Assembly: GCA_030017475.1 (NCBI GenBank)
Contig: JASEIO010000024.1
Location: 1-23,704, forward strand
DNA from: a bacterium
Lineage (GTDB): Bacteria; UBA9089; JASEIO01
Length of the DNA stretch: 23,704 nt
Direction: 5' to 3'
Shown: piece after piece, positions 1 to 7,583 of the stretch
Numbering within the stretch: position 1 is the stretch's first letter
Layout of the letters: each line of letters begins with the position of its first letter
Program-made: the position numbers and the translations under genes
Notes under the pieces: model-generated
Databases searched by the model: none
Seen by the model: the letters and a program-made list of their open reading frames with translations, nothing else
Told to the model about the DNA's origin: nothing

Positions 1-2
1 TA

Positions 3-305
3 AGACAAAAGGTATTTGGAACAAAGTCAAGACCTCGTCTTTCGGTATATAGGAGTCTGAAACATATATATGCGCAAGTTATCAATGATGAAGAAGGAAG
101 GACCCTTTGTGGTGCGTCAAGTTTAAAAATAGAGAAGAGCGGTCTTTCTAAGGTAGAGGTTGCGAAGATAGTTGGTAATTTGATAGCAAAAGAGGCAATC
201 TCCAGAGATATTAAAGAGGTTACGTTTGACCGTGGAGGTTATCTTTACCATGGAAGAGTAAAGTCATTAGCTGAAGGGGCGAGGGAAGGAGGTCTACATT
301 TCTGA
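3..305 (+). CDS. rplR: 50S ribosomal protein L18 (5' partial)
   Basis: The reading frame is open from base 3 to the TGA at 303-305, giving 100 residues that match the C-terminal five-sixths of bacterial L18. The start lies outside the window. Recognisable L18 features are RPRLSVYRS near the visible beginning, HIYAQVIND, and the closing stretch [24 protein letters not shown]18 binds 5S rRNA together with L5 in the central protuberance of the large subunit. Its place directly before rpsE, rpmD and rplO is the standard spc-operon order. The following gap of 91 nt before rpsE is unusually long for this operon. Identification is secure; only the N-terminus is missing. Confidence 0.96.
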   Translation, partial: RQKVFGTKSRPRLSVYRSLKHIYAQVINDEEGRTLCGASSLKIEKSGLSKVEVAKIVGNLIAKEAISRDIKEVTFDRGGYLYHGRVKSLAEGAREGGLHF

Positions 306-396
306 AGCCCAAATGCCTTTTCCTTATTTACACAGGTACTGTTGTTTCAAAAGGCTAAAATGTTACACAGCTTATAATCTAAATGTTTGAGGGAAG
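306..396 (+). other. rplR-rpsE intergenic gap with hairpin and TATAAT-like box
   Basis: This is one of the largest gaps in an otherwise compact operon. It contains a 7-bp perfect inverted repeat, GCCTTTT at 315-321 and AAAAGGC at 349-355, with a 27-nt loop. It also contains a perfect TATAAT at 373-378, about 18 nt before the rpsE start. No good -35 hexamer sits at the usual distance, so an internal promoter is only possible. GAGGG at 389-393 is the likely ribosome binding site, with short spacing to the ATG at 397. In AT-rich DNA a TATAAT can occur by chance. Confidence 0.35.
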
Positions 397-906
397 ATGA
401 AGGATAGATTAGAGTTAGAAGAGAATATAGAATTAGAAGAGAAGGTAGAATTAGAAGAGAAGGTAGTGTGTATAAATCGTGTAACTCGGGTAGTGAAGGG
501 TGGAAGAAGATTTTCCTTTTCAGCTTTAGTAGTAGTTGGAGATAAAAAAGGACAAGTTGGGGTTGGATTAGGAAAGGCAAATGAAGTACCTCAAGCAGTG
601 GAAAAGGGGATAAGGCTTGCAAAAAAGGGTATGATCTCTGTACCTATGAATGGTGAAACAATTCCTCATTCTGTGATAGGACATTTTGGAAAAGGACGGG
701 TACTTTTAAAACCAGCATCTCCTGGGACAGGAATTGTAGCAGGAGGAGCTGTTCGGGCAATAATGAGTACAGCGGGAGTTCGTGACGTACTCACGAAGTC
801 ATTAGGGTCAAATAACGCTATTAACGTTGCCTATGCTACTATGGAAGGTTTAAAAAAGATTAAATTACATAAAAAGATGGCTGAATTGAGAAAGACACTG
901 AGATAA
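397..906 (+). CDS. rpsE: 30S ribosomal protein S5
   Basis: The 169-residue protein is bacterial S5, which shapes the decoding site and helps fidelity. The double-stranded-RNA-binding-like S5 N-domain begins at about residue 25 with [20 protein letters not shown] and continues through [15 protein letters not shown]. The S5 C-domain holds [19 protein letters not shown] and the [17 protein letters not shown] segment. The first 24 residues are odd. Family members normally have one short acidic lead-in ending in a KVV-type motif, but here a six-residue ELEEKV-like unit appears three times, encoded by an 18-bp tandem repeat. ATG 397 is the only reasonable start found, with a closely spaced GAGGG before it. 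Downstream rpmD begins one base after the stop. Confidence 0.97.
   Translation: MKDRLELEENIELEEKVELEEKVVCINRVTRVVKGGRRFSFSALVVVGDKKGQVGVGLGKANEVPQAVEKGIRLAKKGMISVPMNGETIPHSVIGHFGKGRVLLKPASPGTGIVAGGAVRAIMSTAGVRDVLTKSLGSNNAINVAYATMEGLKKIKLHKKMAELRKTLR
412..465 (+). repeat. 18-bp tandem repeat (3 units) inside rpsE
   Basis: Three head-to-tail 18-bp units occupy 412-429, 430-447 and 448-465. Units 2 and 3 are identical (GAATTAGAAGAGAAGGTA) and unit 1 differs at three positions. Each unit encodes six residues of the type ELEEKV, so the repeat is in frame and lengthens the acidic, probably helical N-terminus of S5. The identity of units 2 and 3 at synonymous positions indicates a recent duplication, probably by replication slippage. 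Confidence 0.95.
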
Positions 907-907
907 A

Positions 908-1087
908 ATGAAAAGGCTGAAGATGACCTTGATTAAAAGTGGTATTGGAAGAATTCCACAACATAGAAAGACACTTCTTGCTTTGGGATTGAAAAGACCA
1001 AATAAATGGGTAATAAAAAATGATACCCCGAAGATCCGAGGAATGGTAAATAAGGTTTCTTATTTAGTAAAGGTTGAGGAAGTATGA
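908..1087 (+). CDS. rpmD: 50S ribosomal protein L30
   Basis: This short gene encodes 59 residues. The protein has the L30 pattern: [20 protein letters not shown], then [16 protein letters not shown], then [18 protein letters not shown]30 is a small large-subunit protein with a ferredoxin-like fold, present in most but not all bacteria. ATG 908 lies one base after the rpsE stop, so translation is probably coupled; no strong separate ribosome binding site is visible. Its TGA (1085-1087) overlaps the rplO ATG at 1084 as ATGA. Length and position between rpsE and rplO are typical. Confidence 0.95.
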   Translation: MKRLKMTLIKSGIGRIPQHRKTLLALGLKRPNKWVIKNDTPKIRGMVNKVSYLVKVEEV

Positions 1088-1527
1088 AATTACACGAAAT
1101 AAAGGCACCTGCTGGTTTAAGAAAAAGAGGAAAGCGAGTCGGAAGAGGCCCGGGTTCGGGTCGAGGTAAGACCTCTGGAAGAGGAACAAAGGGAGAGAAG
1201 GCTCGATCGGGCAAGAAATTGCGAGTCTGGTTTGAAGGAGGGCAAACGCCTTTATATAGAAGAGTTCCAAAACGCGGTTTTGTGAATCCGAGGAAGTTAG
1301 AATATCAGATTATAAATGTGCAGGAACTTAATAGATTTCCGGAAGGTACTGAGGTTAATTTCAACACCCTGAAGGATATGGGATTAGTTAAAAAAAAGAA
1401 CCTCCCCATAAAGATTCTTGGTAAAGGCAAAGTGAAGATACCGCTATCCATTAAAGTGGATAGAATATCAAAAGGCGCAAGGGAGAAGATTGAAGCGGTT
1501 GGAGGAGAGGTTATGGAAATAGGTTAG
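1084..1527 (+). CDS. rplO: 50S ribosomal protein L15
   Basis: The 147-residue protein is L15, an early-assembling large-subunit protein. It has the glycine/arginine-rich N-terminal extension ([21 protein letters not shown] at about residues 14-34) that penetrates 23S rRNA. This is followed by [18 protein letters not shown] and a C-terminal L15/L18e domain with [25 protein letters not shown]. The start overlaps the rpmD stop by four bases, with GAGGA just upstream inside rpmD as the likely ribosome binding site. It is followed by secY after 29 nt, as in most bacteria. Confidence 0.97.
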   Translation: MKLHEIKAPAGLRKRGKRVGRGPGSGRGKTSGRGTKGEKARSGKKLRVWFEGGQTPLYRRVPKRGFVNPRKLEYQIINVQELNRFPEGTEVNFNTLKDMGLVKKKNLPIKILGKGKVKIPLSIKVDRISKGAREKIEAVGGEVMEIG

Positions 1528-1556
1528 GGTTAAGAGGCCTGTTTGGAGGTATATAA

Positions 1557-2882
1557 ATGTTTAATGCATTAGTAAATATCTTTAAGATTGAAGACTTAAG
1601 AAAAAGAGTACTTTTTACATTAGCCTTAATTACTGTCTTTAGGATTGGGGCATTTATCCCCATTCCAGGTGTAGACGGAAAGGCTCTGGCCAGTTATTTT
1701 GATGTATTAAGAGAGGGAACTGTTGTAGGATTTCTGAATCTATTTACTGGGGGGGCCTTCAATAATTTTTCCATTTTTGCATTAGGAATTATGCCATATA
1801 TAAGTGCATCAATCATTATCCAACTATTAACTATTGTTATCCCCTATTTAGAAAAACTTTCTAAAGAAGGTGAAATGGGTCGGAAGAAGATAACCCAATT
1901 TACAAGATACGGAACTGTATTATTGGCATCTATTCAATCTATTGGTTTAAGCTTTTGGATGAGAAATATACAGGCACCAGGTGGCGTACAGGTTGTATTT
2001 ATGAGTGGGATTTGGTTTACTATATTAGCCACTATAACGCTTACTACTGGTACAATATTTCTCATGTGGATAGGAGAGCAAATAACTCAACGGGGAATAG
2101 GTAATGGAATATCCCTTATTATCTTTGCTGGAATTGTAGCCAGGATTCCAGGTGATATCTACCAAACATTACGACATTTTATAGAGGGTATATATAATCC
2201 ATTCCAATTGACAGTTTTCATAATCATTGTTATACTTGTTGTTCCAGCGGTTGTTATAATGCTTCAAGGACAAAGAAGGATTCCTGTTCAATATGCAAAA
2301 AGGGTAGTTGGAAGAAAGATATATGGTGGACAATCAACACATATCCCATTGCAAATCAATCCGGCAGGGGTTATTCCAGTAATTTTTGCATCAAGCATTT
2401 TAGCCTTTCCTACCACATTAACTACCTTTTTAGGAGGAGAAAATCCCAATCCCTTTTTAAATACAATAGCCAACCTTTTTAAATCAGAGGGCATAGTTTA
2501 CAGCATTTTATATGCTGGATTGATTATCTTCTTTGTCTATTTTTACACTGCAGTGATCTTCAATCCTCAGGATGTAGCTGATAATATGCGAAAGTATGGT
2601 GGATTCGTTCCAGGGATTAGGCCAGGAAAGCCAACCGCTGATTATATCGAAAAGATTCTATCCCGTATTCTATTTGTAGGAGCAATATTTTTGGCATTAA
2701 TTGCCCTTTTACCACACTTATTAACTCATTGGTTAGAAATTACCACCTTTTATTTTGGAGGCACATCTTTACTTATTATGGTAGGAGTTGATTTAGATAC
2801 TATGAAACAGGTAGAGTCTTATTTATTAATGAGACATTATGAAGGATTTATAAAAAAGGCGAAATTACAGGGAAGAATTTGA
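1557..2882 (+). CDS. secY: Preprotein translocase channel subunit SecY
   Basis: The 441-residue protein is the polytopic channel of the Sec translocon in the inner membrane. It partners SecE/SecG and the SecA motor for export, and passes membrane proteins to the bilayer. It shows the signature RIGAFIPIPGVD near residue 30, the plug-region segment FNLFTGG-like at about 60-68, PYISASIIIQLL at about 79-90, the cytoplasmic loop QGQRRIPVQYAKR, and the conserved late loop with GIRPGKPTADYI. About ten hydrophobic segments are visible, the usual number. GGAGG sits about 8 nt before ATG 1557. The stop TGA overlaps the TTG start of adk. Length is typical. Confidence 0.98.
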   Translation: MFNALVNIFKIEDLRKRVLFTLALITVFRIGAFIPIPGVDGKALASYFDVLREGTVVGFLNLFTGGAFNNFSIFALGIMPYISASIIIQLLTIVIPYLEKLSKEGEMGRKKITQFTRYGTVLLASIQSIGLSFWMRNIQAPGGVQVVFMSGIWFTILATITLTTGTIFLMWIGEQITQRGIGNGISLIIFAGIVARIPGDIYQTLRHFIEGIYNPFQLTVFIIIVILVVPAVVIMLQGQRRIPVQYAKRVVGRKIYGGQSTHIPLQINPAGVIPVIFASSILAFPTTLTTFLGGENPNPFLNTIANLFKSEGIVYSILYAGLIIFFVYFYTAVIFNPQDVADNMRKYGGFVPGIRPGKPTADYIEKILSRILFVGAIFLALIALLPHLLTHWLEITTFYFGGTSLLIMVGVDLDTMKQVESYLLMRHYEGFIKKAKLQGRI

Positions 2883-3556
2883 GGATAGTTATATTAGGAG
2901 CTCCAGGTTCAGGAAAGGGTACTCAGGCCCGGTTTTTAGAAGAGAGATATAAAATACCATGCATCTCTACAGGTGATATTCTAAGAGAGGCTGTGAGACG
3001 TGGGACAGAACTCGGACGCGAAGCTAAATCCTACATGGCAAAAGGGAAACTTGTTCCAGACCAAGTAGTAGTAGATATAATTGCGGAGAGATTAAAGGAG
3101 GGAGATTGCAAAAGAGGATTTATCTTGGATGGATTTCCAAGAACTGTTGTTCAGGCAGATGCACTCCAGAAGATTTTAGATAGAATGGATTTACGGATAG
3201 ACATGGTTTTAAATCTTGAAGTTTCGGAAGGCGTGCTTATTAGGCGTTTATCTGGCAGACGTGTTTGTAAAAGGTGTGGGGCAAACTACCATGTTGAATT
3301 TCAAACCCCTCGAATTTTTGGGATTTGTGACTATTGCAATGAAGGATTGATTCAACGAGATGATGACAAAGAGGAGGTAGTCCGGCAGCGACTAAAGGAA
3401 TATCTTAAACAAACTTTGCCATTGCGTGTTTATTATAAAAATCATAATCTGTTAAAAGAGATTGATGGTGAGAAAGGTATCTTTGAGGTTTCAAAAGAGA
3501 TAGTCTCCACATTAGAAAGAGGGAATAGGGTTGATAATCTTAAAGTCGGATCTTGA
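2879..3556 (+). CDS. adk: Adenylate kinase, zinc-type LID
   Basis: This 225-residue adenylate kinase interconverts ATP + AMP and 2 ADP. It has the P-loop GAPGSGKGT at residues 8-16, the AMP-binding region with ISTGDILR at 29-36, and DGFPRT at 84-89. The LID domain is the long form with four cysteines, C130-x2-C133 and C150-x2-C153, the arrangement known to bind structural zinc in many Gram-positive and thermophilic enzymes. Translation appears to start at TTG 2879, overlapping the secY stop, because the conserved MRIVILGAPG begins there. The 3' end overlaps the next gene by 26 nt. The secY-adk-map order is classical. Confidence 0.96.
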   Translation: MRIVILGAPGSGKGTQARFLEERYKIPCISTGDILREAVRRGTELGREAKSYMAKGKLVPDQVVVDIIAERLKEGDCKRGFILDGFPRTVVQADALQKILDRMDLRIDMVLNLEVSEGVLIRRLSGRRVCKRCGANYHVEFQTPRIFGICDYCNEGLIQRDDDKEEVVRQRLKEYLKQTLPLRVYYKNHNLLKEIDGEKGIFEVSKEIVSTLERGNRVDNLKVGS

Positions 3557-4277
3557 GATTGAAAAGATAAGGAAGAGTTCGCAGCTTGCTGTAAAGGCTT
3601 TGGAGGTTGTGAAAGAGAAGATATCCGAGGGTGTAACTCTAAAAAAACTTGATAAAATTTGTTATAAATTTATAACCCAACAAGGAGCCATTCCAGCTTT
3701 TTTAGGATATAAGGGATTTCCAGCAAGTATCTGTACTTCTGTCAACTTCGAAGTAGTCCACGGTATTCCAGGAAACCGGCGTCTTGTATCTGGAGATATT
3801 ATTTCAATTGATTTAGGGGTTCTTTTAGATGGATATTATGGGGATGTAGCAGCGACCTTTCCAGTAGATCATGTTTCAGATTTAGCACGCCGCCTTTTAC
3901 AAACCACAGAGGAGGCCCTCTATAAAGGTATAGAAGCATGTCGGGTTGGAAACAGGCTTTCAGATATATCTTATGCTATTCAATCGACAGCTGAAAGGTA
4001 TGGATTTTCAGTGGTTCGGGAATTTGTAGGACATGGTATTGGACGTTCAATGCATGAGGACCCACAGGTACCAAATTTTGGAGAACCAGGAAAGGGTGTA
4101 AGGCTAAAACCTGGAATGGTTCTTTGCTTAGAACCAATGGTAAATGCAGGAGGTTGGGAGACAGAGGTAATGGATGATGGATGGACTGTGATAACAAAAG
4201 ACAGAAGTTTATCCTGCCATTTCGAACATACTGTTGCCATAACAAAGGATGGATCAGAGATATTAACACAATCATAA
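3531..4277 (+). CDS. map: Methionine aminopeptidase, type I
   Basis: The 248-residue protein removes the initiator methionine from nascent proteins after deformylation. It has the pita-bread metallopeptidase fold. The expected five metal ligands are D94 (ISIDLG), D105 (YYGD), H168 (GHGIGRSMHE), E201 (LEPM) and E232 (FEHT), plus substrate-binding H77 (VHGIPG). The start is TTG at 3531, inside the adk reading frame, because the typical N-terminus MIILKSDLEIEKIRKS begins there; this gives a 26-nt overlap. It is followed 19 nt later by infA, the usual neighbour. Length agrees with the family's roughly 250 residues. Confidence 0.96.
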   Translation: MIILKSDLEIEKIRKSSQLAVKALEVVKEKISEGVTLKKLDKICYKFITQQGAIPAFLGYKGFPASICTSVNFEVVHGIPGNRRLVSGDIISIDLGVLLDGYYGDVAATFPVDHVSDLARRLLQTTEEALYKGIEACRVGNRLSDISYAIQSTAERYGFSVVREFVGHGIGRSMHEDPQVPNFGEPGKGVRLKPGMVLCLEPMVNAGGWETEVMDDGWTVITKDRSLSCHFEHTVAITKDGSEILTQS

Positions 4278-4296
4278 AGATATCCAGGGGGTTTGA

Positions 4297-4515
4297 ATGC
4301 CAAAGGAAGATTTGATTAGAATAGAAGGAAAGGTTATAGAGGCTTTACCTAATACTATGTTTAGGGTAGAATTAGAAAATGGTCACAAGGTACTTGCCCA
4401 TATTTCAGGGAAAATGAGGATGCATTTTATAAAAATCCTACCTGGTGATATAGTAAAGTTAGAATTATCTCCTTACGACTTGTCCCGTGGTAGAATTGTA
4501 TATAGAGAGAAATGA
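4297..4515 (+). CDS. infA: Translation initiation factor IF-1
   Basis: This 72-residue protein is IF-1, a single OB-fold (S1-like) that occupies the ribosomal A site during initiation. Family landmarks are [20 protein letters not shown] at the start, [20 protein letters not shown] in the middle, and the C-terminal [16 protein letters not shown], where the last part usually reads LTKGRITYR. Length is exactly typical. The GGGGG-containing site about 5 nt upstream is a plausible ribosome binding site. Its stop overlaps the rpmJ ATG (ATGA), so the two are probably translationally coupled. Confidence 0.97.
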   Translation: MPKEDLIRIEGKVIEALPNTMFRVELENGHKVLAHISGKMRMHFIKILPGDIVKLELSPYDLSRGRIVYREK

Positions 4516-4625
4516 AAGTCAAAACTTCCATCAAAAGGATTTGCGAAAAATGTAAAATAGTTAAAAGAGGAAGGAATATCTATGTTATCTGTTTCAATAA
4601 GAGACATAAGCAGCGCCAGGGCTGA
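4512..4625 (+). CDS. rpmJ: 50S ribosomal protein L36, zinc-binding form
   Basis: This very short gene encodes 37 residues. It starts with [20 protein letters not shown] and ends with NKRHKQRQG, the diagnostic tail of L36. The zinc ligands C11, C14, C27 and H32 are all present, so this is the zinc-ribbon (C+) version and not the cysteine-free paralogue made under zinc limitation in some bacteria. The ATG overlaps the infA TGA. It lies between infA and rpsM, the standard place at the spc/alpha boundary. Confidence 0.97.
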   Translation: MKVKTSIKRICEKCKIVKRGRNIYVICFNKRHKQRQG

Positions 4626-4627
4626 AC

Positions 4628-4685
4628 AGGATGTTTTCAATCGGCTGCTGAAGATGATTAGAAACCCGCAAGGATGTTTCTAATC
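4628..4685 (+). promoter_or_regulatory. Structured leader upstream of rpsM (candidate cis-regulatory RNA)
   Basis: The gap between rpmJ and rpsM contains a perfect 10-bp inverted repeat, GATTAGAAAC at 4656-4665 and GTTTCTAATC at 4676-4685, with a 10-nt loop. It ends 3 nt before the AGGAGGGGG ribosome binding site of rpsM. A 15-nt near-copy of the 3' arm region (4671-4685) also occurs at 4628-4642, identical at 13 of 15 positions. The central GATTAGAAAC can therefore pair either upstream (nine pairs including one G-U, one C-A mismatch) or downstream. No run of U follows, so it is not a classical terminator. In E. coli, S4 represses the alpha operon at a pseudoknot before rpsM; a similar role here is inference. 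Confidence 0.55.
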
Positions 4686-4698
4686 AAGGAGGGGGTAT

Positions 4699-5091
4699 AT
4701 GGCTAGACTCGTAGGAGTGGATTTACCAAAAGATAAAAGGATTGAGGTTGCATTGACTTATATCTATGGAATTGGTCCTTCTTCTTCAAAGAAGATTCTT
4801 TCGATGACCAATATTAACCCTGATACAAAAACTCGGGATTTAACTGAAGAGGAAATTGCCTGTTTACGTTCAGTTGTCGAAAAGGAATTTAAGGTAGAAG
4901 GGGACTTGCGAAGAGAAGTAGCTCAAAATATAAAACGATTAATAGAAATAGGATCTTATGTGGGACATCGACATCGAAGGAATTTACCGGTTAGAGGTCA
5001 GAGAACACGCACAAATGCTAGAACTCGAAGGGGAACTCGTAAAACTGTTGGTGTAGTAAGAAGGAAGGGGGCAAAGAAGGGAAAGGTTTAA
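4699..5091 (+). CDS. rpsM: 30S ribosomal protein S13
   Basis: The 130-residue protein is S13, in the head of the small subunit, where its tail contacts the P-site tRNA. It begins [21 protein letters not shown] and has the helix-hairpin-helix-like [11 protein letters not shown]. The block [21 protein letters not shown] and the basic tail around [19 protein letters not shown] are both typical. A strong ribosome binding site (AGGAGGGGG, about 4687-4695) precedes ATG 4699, directly after a hairpin that could hide or expose it. The stop shares one base with the rpsK ATG. The C-terminal tail, ending in [10 protein letters not shown], is slightly longer than usual. Confidence 0.97.
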   Translation: MARLVGVDLPKDKRIEVALTYIYGIGPSSSKKILSMTNINPDTKTRDLTEEEIACLRSVVEKEFKVEGDLRREVAQNIKRLIEIGSYVGHRHRRNLPVRGQRTRTNARTRRGTRKTVGVVRRKGAKKGKV

Positions 5092-5477
5092 TGGCTGAGA
5101 AGGGTTATCGAAAAAAGAAAGAAAAAAGGATTGTCAATTTAGGGATCGCACATATCCACTCTACCTTTAATAATACTATAGTTACCATCACTGATATGCT
5201 TGGTAATGTAATAACCTGGGCAAGTGCTGGAGTGGTAGGGTTTAAAGGTTCTCGAAAGGGAACTCCTTTTGCAGCACAAATGGTATCTGAATCTTGTGCA
5301 AAGAAGGCTATAGAGCGCGGGATGAAGGAGATTCAGGTACATGTATCTGGACCAGGTGGAGGAAGAGAATCGGCAATAAGAGCACTTCAGGCAGCAGGAT
5401 TAAGAATTAAGTCAATAAAAGACGTGACACCAATCCCTCATAATGGTTGTCGGCCAAGGAAAAAGAGGAGAGTCTAA
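5091..5477 (+). CDS. rpsK: 30S ribosomal protein S11
   Basis: The 128-residue protein is S11, on the small-subunit platform near the E site and the Shine-Dalgarno helix. Diagnostic blocks are [17 protein letters not shown] at about residues 18-34, [41 protein letters not shown] and the C-terminal [18 protein letters not shown]. The ATG shares its A with the rpsM TAA, so the two are probably coupled. A 57-nt spacer separates it from rpsD. Length is typical. Confidence 0.97.
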   Translation: MAEKGYRKKKEKRIVNLGIAHIHSTFNNTIVTITDMLGNVITWASAGVVGFKGSRKGTPFAAQMVSESCAKKAIERGMKEIQVHVSGPGGGRESAIRALQAAGLRIKSIKDVTPIPHNGCRPRKKRRV

Positions 5478-5534
5478 TCCTTTTCTTTTAGCTTATCCGT
5501 GTAGCTTACTACTTAAAGCCTTTAAGGAGAAGAG

Positions 5535-6152
5535 ATGGGAAGATATATAGGACCGGTATGTAAAATCTGTCGAAGAGAAGGAATGAAATTATTTTTAAAA
5601 GGTGCGCGTTGTGCTTCAGAAAAATGTGGATTAGTCAGAAGGAACTATCCGCCAGGTCAAAAAGGAGGAGATAGAGGACAAAAGAAATTATCTGATTATG
5701 GTCAACAACTCCGAGAAAAACAAAAGGCTAAATATATCTATGGAATTTACGAGCGTCAGTTTCGAAACTATTTCCGGAAGGCAAAACGAATGAAAGGTAT
5801 TACAGGAGAAAATCTTCTTCAGTTTCTTGAGCGAAGATTAGATAATGTAATCTTTAAGTTAGGATGGACAGCGTCCCGGCGCCTTGCAAGACAATGGGTG
5901 TGCCATGGACATATATTAGTTAACAACAGAAAGGTTGATATTCCTTCTTATTTAGTAAAGCCAAATGATAGAATTTCGGTCCGGCGGGAAAAGATGATGA
6001 AAAAAATAATGGAAACAACTGGTGGAGAGATTCCTCCCTGGTTGGAATTAGATAGAGAAAAGAATTTGGCTCGGGTTTTACGATTTCCAAATAGAGATGA
6101 AATCTCACTTCCCATAGATGAACAATTGGTGGTTACATTATATTCTAAATAA
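5535..6152 (+). CDS. rpsD: 30S ribosomal protein S4, zinc-ribbon form
   Basis: The 205-residue protein is S4, a primary 16S rRNA binder that nucleates small-subunit assembly. The N-terminus carries four cysteines, C9-x2-C12 and C26-x4-C31, the zinc-binding arrangement. The S4 RNA-binding domain follows, with ERRLDNVIFKLGWTASRRLARQ and VCHGHILVNNRKVDIPSYLV. The C-terminal GGEIPPWLELDREK is also characteristic. AAGGAGA precedes ATG 5535. In the upstream spacer, CTTAAAGCCTTTAAG (5512-5526) is nearly palindromic and abuts the ribosome binding site. In E. coli the homologous protein regulates this operon; nothing here proves that. Confidence 0.97.
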   Translation: MGRYIGPVCKICRREGMKLFLKGARCASEKCGLVRRNYPPGQKGGDRGQKKLSDYGQQLREKQKAKYIYGIYERQFRNYFRKAKRMKGITGENLLQFLERRLDNVIFKLGWTASRRLARQWVCHGHILVNNRKVDIPSYLVKPNDRISVRREKMMKKIMETTGGEIPPWLELDREKNLARVLRFPNRDEISLPIDEQLVVTLYSK

Positions 6153-6221
6153 AACAACAGAAAAGCAGATTATCCAGATAAAAGAAGTGATTTTTTAATG
6201 TGTAATCGTATGGAGGAGATA

Positions 6222-7241
6222 ATGCCTAAGATTAATACTTTTAAAGATTTAGAGAAATTAAGAAAATTACAGTGGGAAGAGAGTACCTTAACCGAAACCT
6301 ATGGGAAGTTGACTGCTGAACCATTCAATAGAGGCATTGGTAGAACAATTGGAAACAGCTTGCGAAGGATGCTCCTTTCATCAATTAAAGGAAGTGCAGT
6401 AACATCTGTCAAGATAAAAGGTGTACTTCATGAATTCTCTACTATACCAGGAGTAGTTGAAGATGTGGCTGATATTATCTTAAATTTAAAAAGATTAGTA
6501 CCAAAACTCACATCCTCGGGTGCAAAGATGATTCATCTTAAGTCAAACGGGGCGGGAGAGGTAAGGGCATCGGACATTGTTACTGGACCTGATGTAGAAA
6601 TTTTAAATAAAGATTTGCTTATCGCCACCTTAGGAGAAGATGGTGCTATAGAGATGGATATTGAGGTAGGCACAGGTTATGGATATGTTCCTGCCTCTGA
6701 AAATAAACGGGAGGATCAACCAATTGGAGTTATTCCTGTGGATTCGTTGTTTTCACCTGTTGTAAGGGTTAATTACAATATTGAGGATGTGAGAGTAGGG
6801 GGGGTAACTGATTATGAGAGATTGATCTTAGAGGTCTGGACAAATGGAACGATTACCCCTCAAGATGCAGTCGCTCATGCAGCTGAGAATTTAAAGGATC
6901 ACTTAAAGTTGTTTACACATTTTAAAGAGCCAGTTGAGGTTGAGGAGAGGGAAGAGGAAAAGGATAAAGAGCTCGAGAAGTTGAAAGAGGTTTTAAGGAT
7001 AAGTGTAGATGAGTTAGAATTGTCTGTTAGATCTTCAAATTGTTTAAGGGCGGCCAATATTACTACTTTGGGAGAACTGGCTTTAAAGACAGAACAGGAG
7101 ATGTTGAAAACCAGAAATTTTGGTAAAAAATCCCTTCATGAGATTAAAGAGAAATTAGGGATGTACAATTTGACATTAGGGATGAAAGGGATTTCGCATC
7201 TGGTAGAGGAGATTAAAGGTGAGACATCGAAAGGGATTTAA
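6222..7241 (+). CDS. rpoA: RNA polymerase subunit alpha
   Basis: The protein is the alpha subunit that dimerises to start RNA polymerase assembly and whose C-terminal domain contacts UP elements and activators. The N-terminal domain contains [20 protein letters not shown] and the [10 protein letters not shown] segment. A charged linker ([16 protein letters not shown]) leads to the C-terminal domain, with [21 protein letters not shown], then [18 protein letters not shown]. Upstream in-frame ATGs exist at 6198 and 6210. I prefer 6222 because GGAGGA at 6212-6217 is well spaced for it and the conserved N-terminus starts about there; this gives 339 residues. It overlaps the GTG start of rplQ by 23 nt. 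Confidence 0.96.
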   Translation: MPKINTFKDLEKLRKLQWEESTLTETYGKLTAEPFNRGIGRTIGNSLRRMLLSSIKGSAVTSVKIKGVLHEFSTIPGVVEDVADIILNLKRLVPKLTSSGAKMIHLKSNGAGEVRASDIVTGPDVEILNKDLLIATLGEDGAIEMDIEVGTGYGYVPASENKREDQPIGVIPVDSLFSPVVRVNYNIEDVRVGGVTDYERLILEVWTNGTITPQDAVAHAAENLKDHLKLFTHFKEPVEVEEREEEKDKELEKLKEVLRISVDELELSVRSSNCLRAANITTLGELALKTEQEMLKTRNFGKKSLHEIKEKLGMYNLTLGMKGISHLVEEIKGETSKGI

Positions 7242-7572
7242 AAAGCTTAATAGAACAAAGTCTCATAGGAAGGCGATGTTAATTCACCTGGTTACATCAC
7301 TTTTTAAAATAGGAAGAATTACAACTACGGAAGCAAAGGCAAAGGGATTGCGAAAATTAGCTGATAAGTTAATCATTTTGGCAAAGAGGGAAGATCTGCA
7401 TTCACGACGTCAGGTTTTAAGGTATATAAAGGACAAGGACGTAGTAAAAAGGTTATTTACGACTATCGCTTCAAGATATGTGGAAAGGCAAGGGGGTTAT
7501 ACAAAGAATTTGAAAATTGGCCGAAGAATTGGCGATTCGGCAAAGATGGTCGTTGTGGAGTTAGTTGAATAA
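7219..7572 (+). CDS. rplQ: 50S ribosomal protein L17
   Basis: The 117-residue protein is L17, located near the peptide exit tunnel. The N-terminus [21 protein letters not shown] and the segment [20 protein letters not shown] are diagnostic. [24 protein letters not shown] closes the protein as usual. Translation starts at GTG 7219 inside the end of rpoA. It is the last gene of the canonical alpha operon, but the next gene (pilT) starts 11 nt after its stop, so the transcript probably continues. Confidence 0.97.
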   Translation: MRHRKGFKKLNRTKSHRKAMLIHLVTSLFKIGRITTTEAKAKGLRKLADKLIILAKREDLHSRRQVLRYIKDKDVVKRLFTTIASRYVERQGGYTKNLKIGRRIGDSAKMVVVELVE

Positions 7573-7583
7573 GGAGGATCGGA

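Noticed and set aside
347-622. 91-residue open frame on the minus strand across the start of rpsE
   Set aside because: It lies opposite a certain ribosomal protein gene and is leucine/proline/serine-rich in the way of antisense frames.
3980-4303. 107- and 99-residue antisense frames opposite map
   Set aside because: They overlap the conserved metal-binding half of map in antisense and show no recognisable motif or ribosome binding site.
4656-4685. Hairpin before rpsM as an intrinsic terminator
   Set aside because: No U-tract follows; the stem leads directly into the rpsM ribosome binding site.
6198-6221. Upstream start for rpoA adding eight residues
   Set aside because: The ATG at 6222 has a well-spaced GGAGGA site and fits the family N-terminus; the earlier ATG has no such site.
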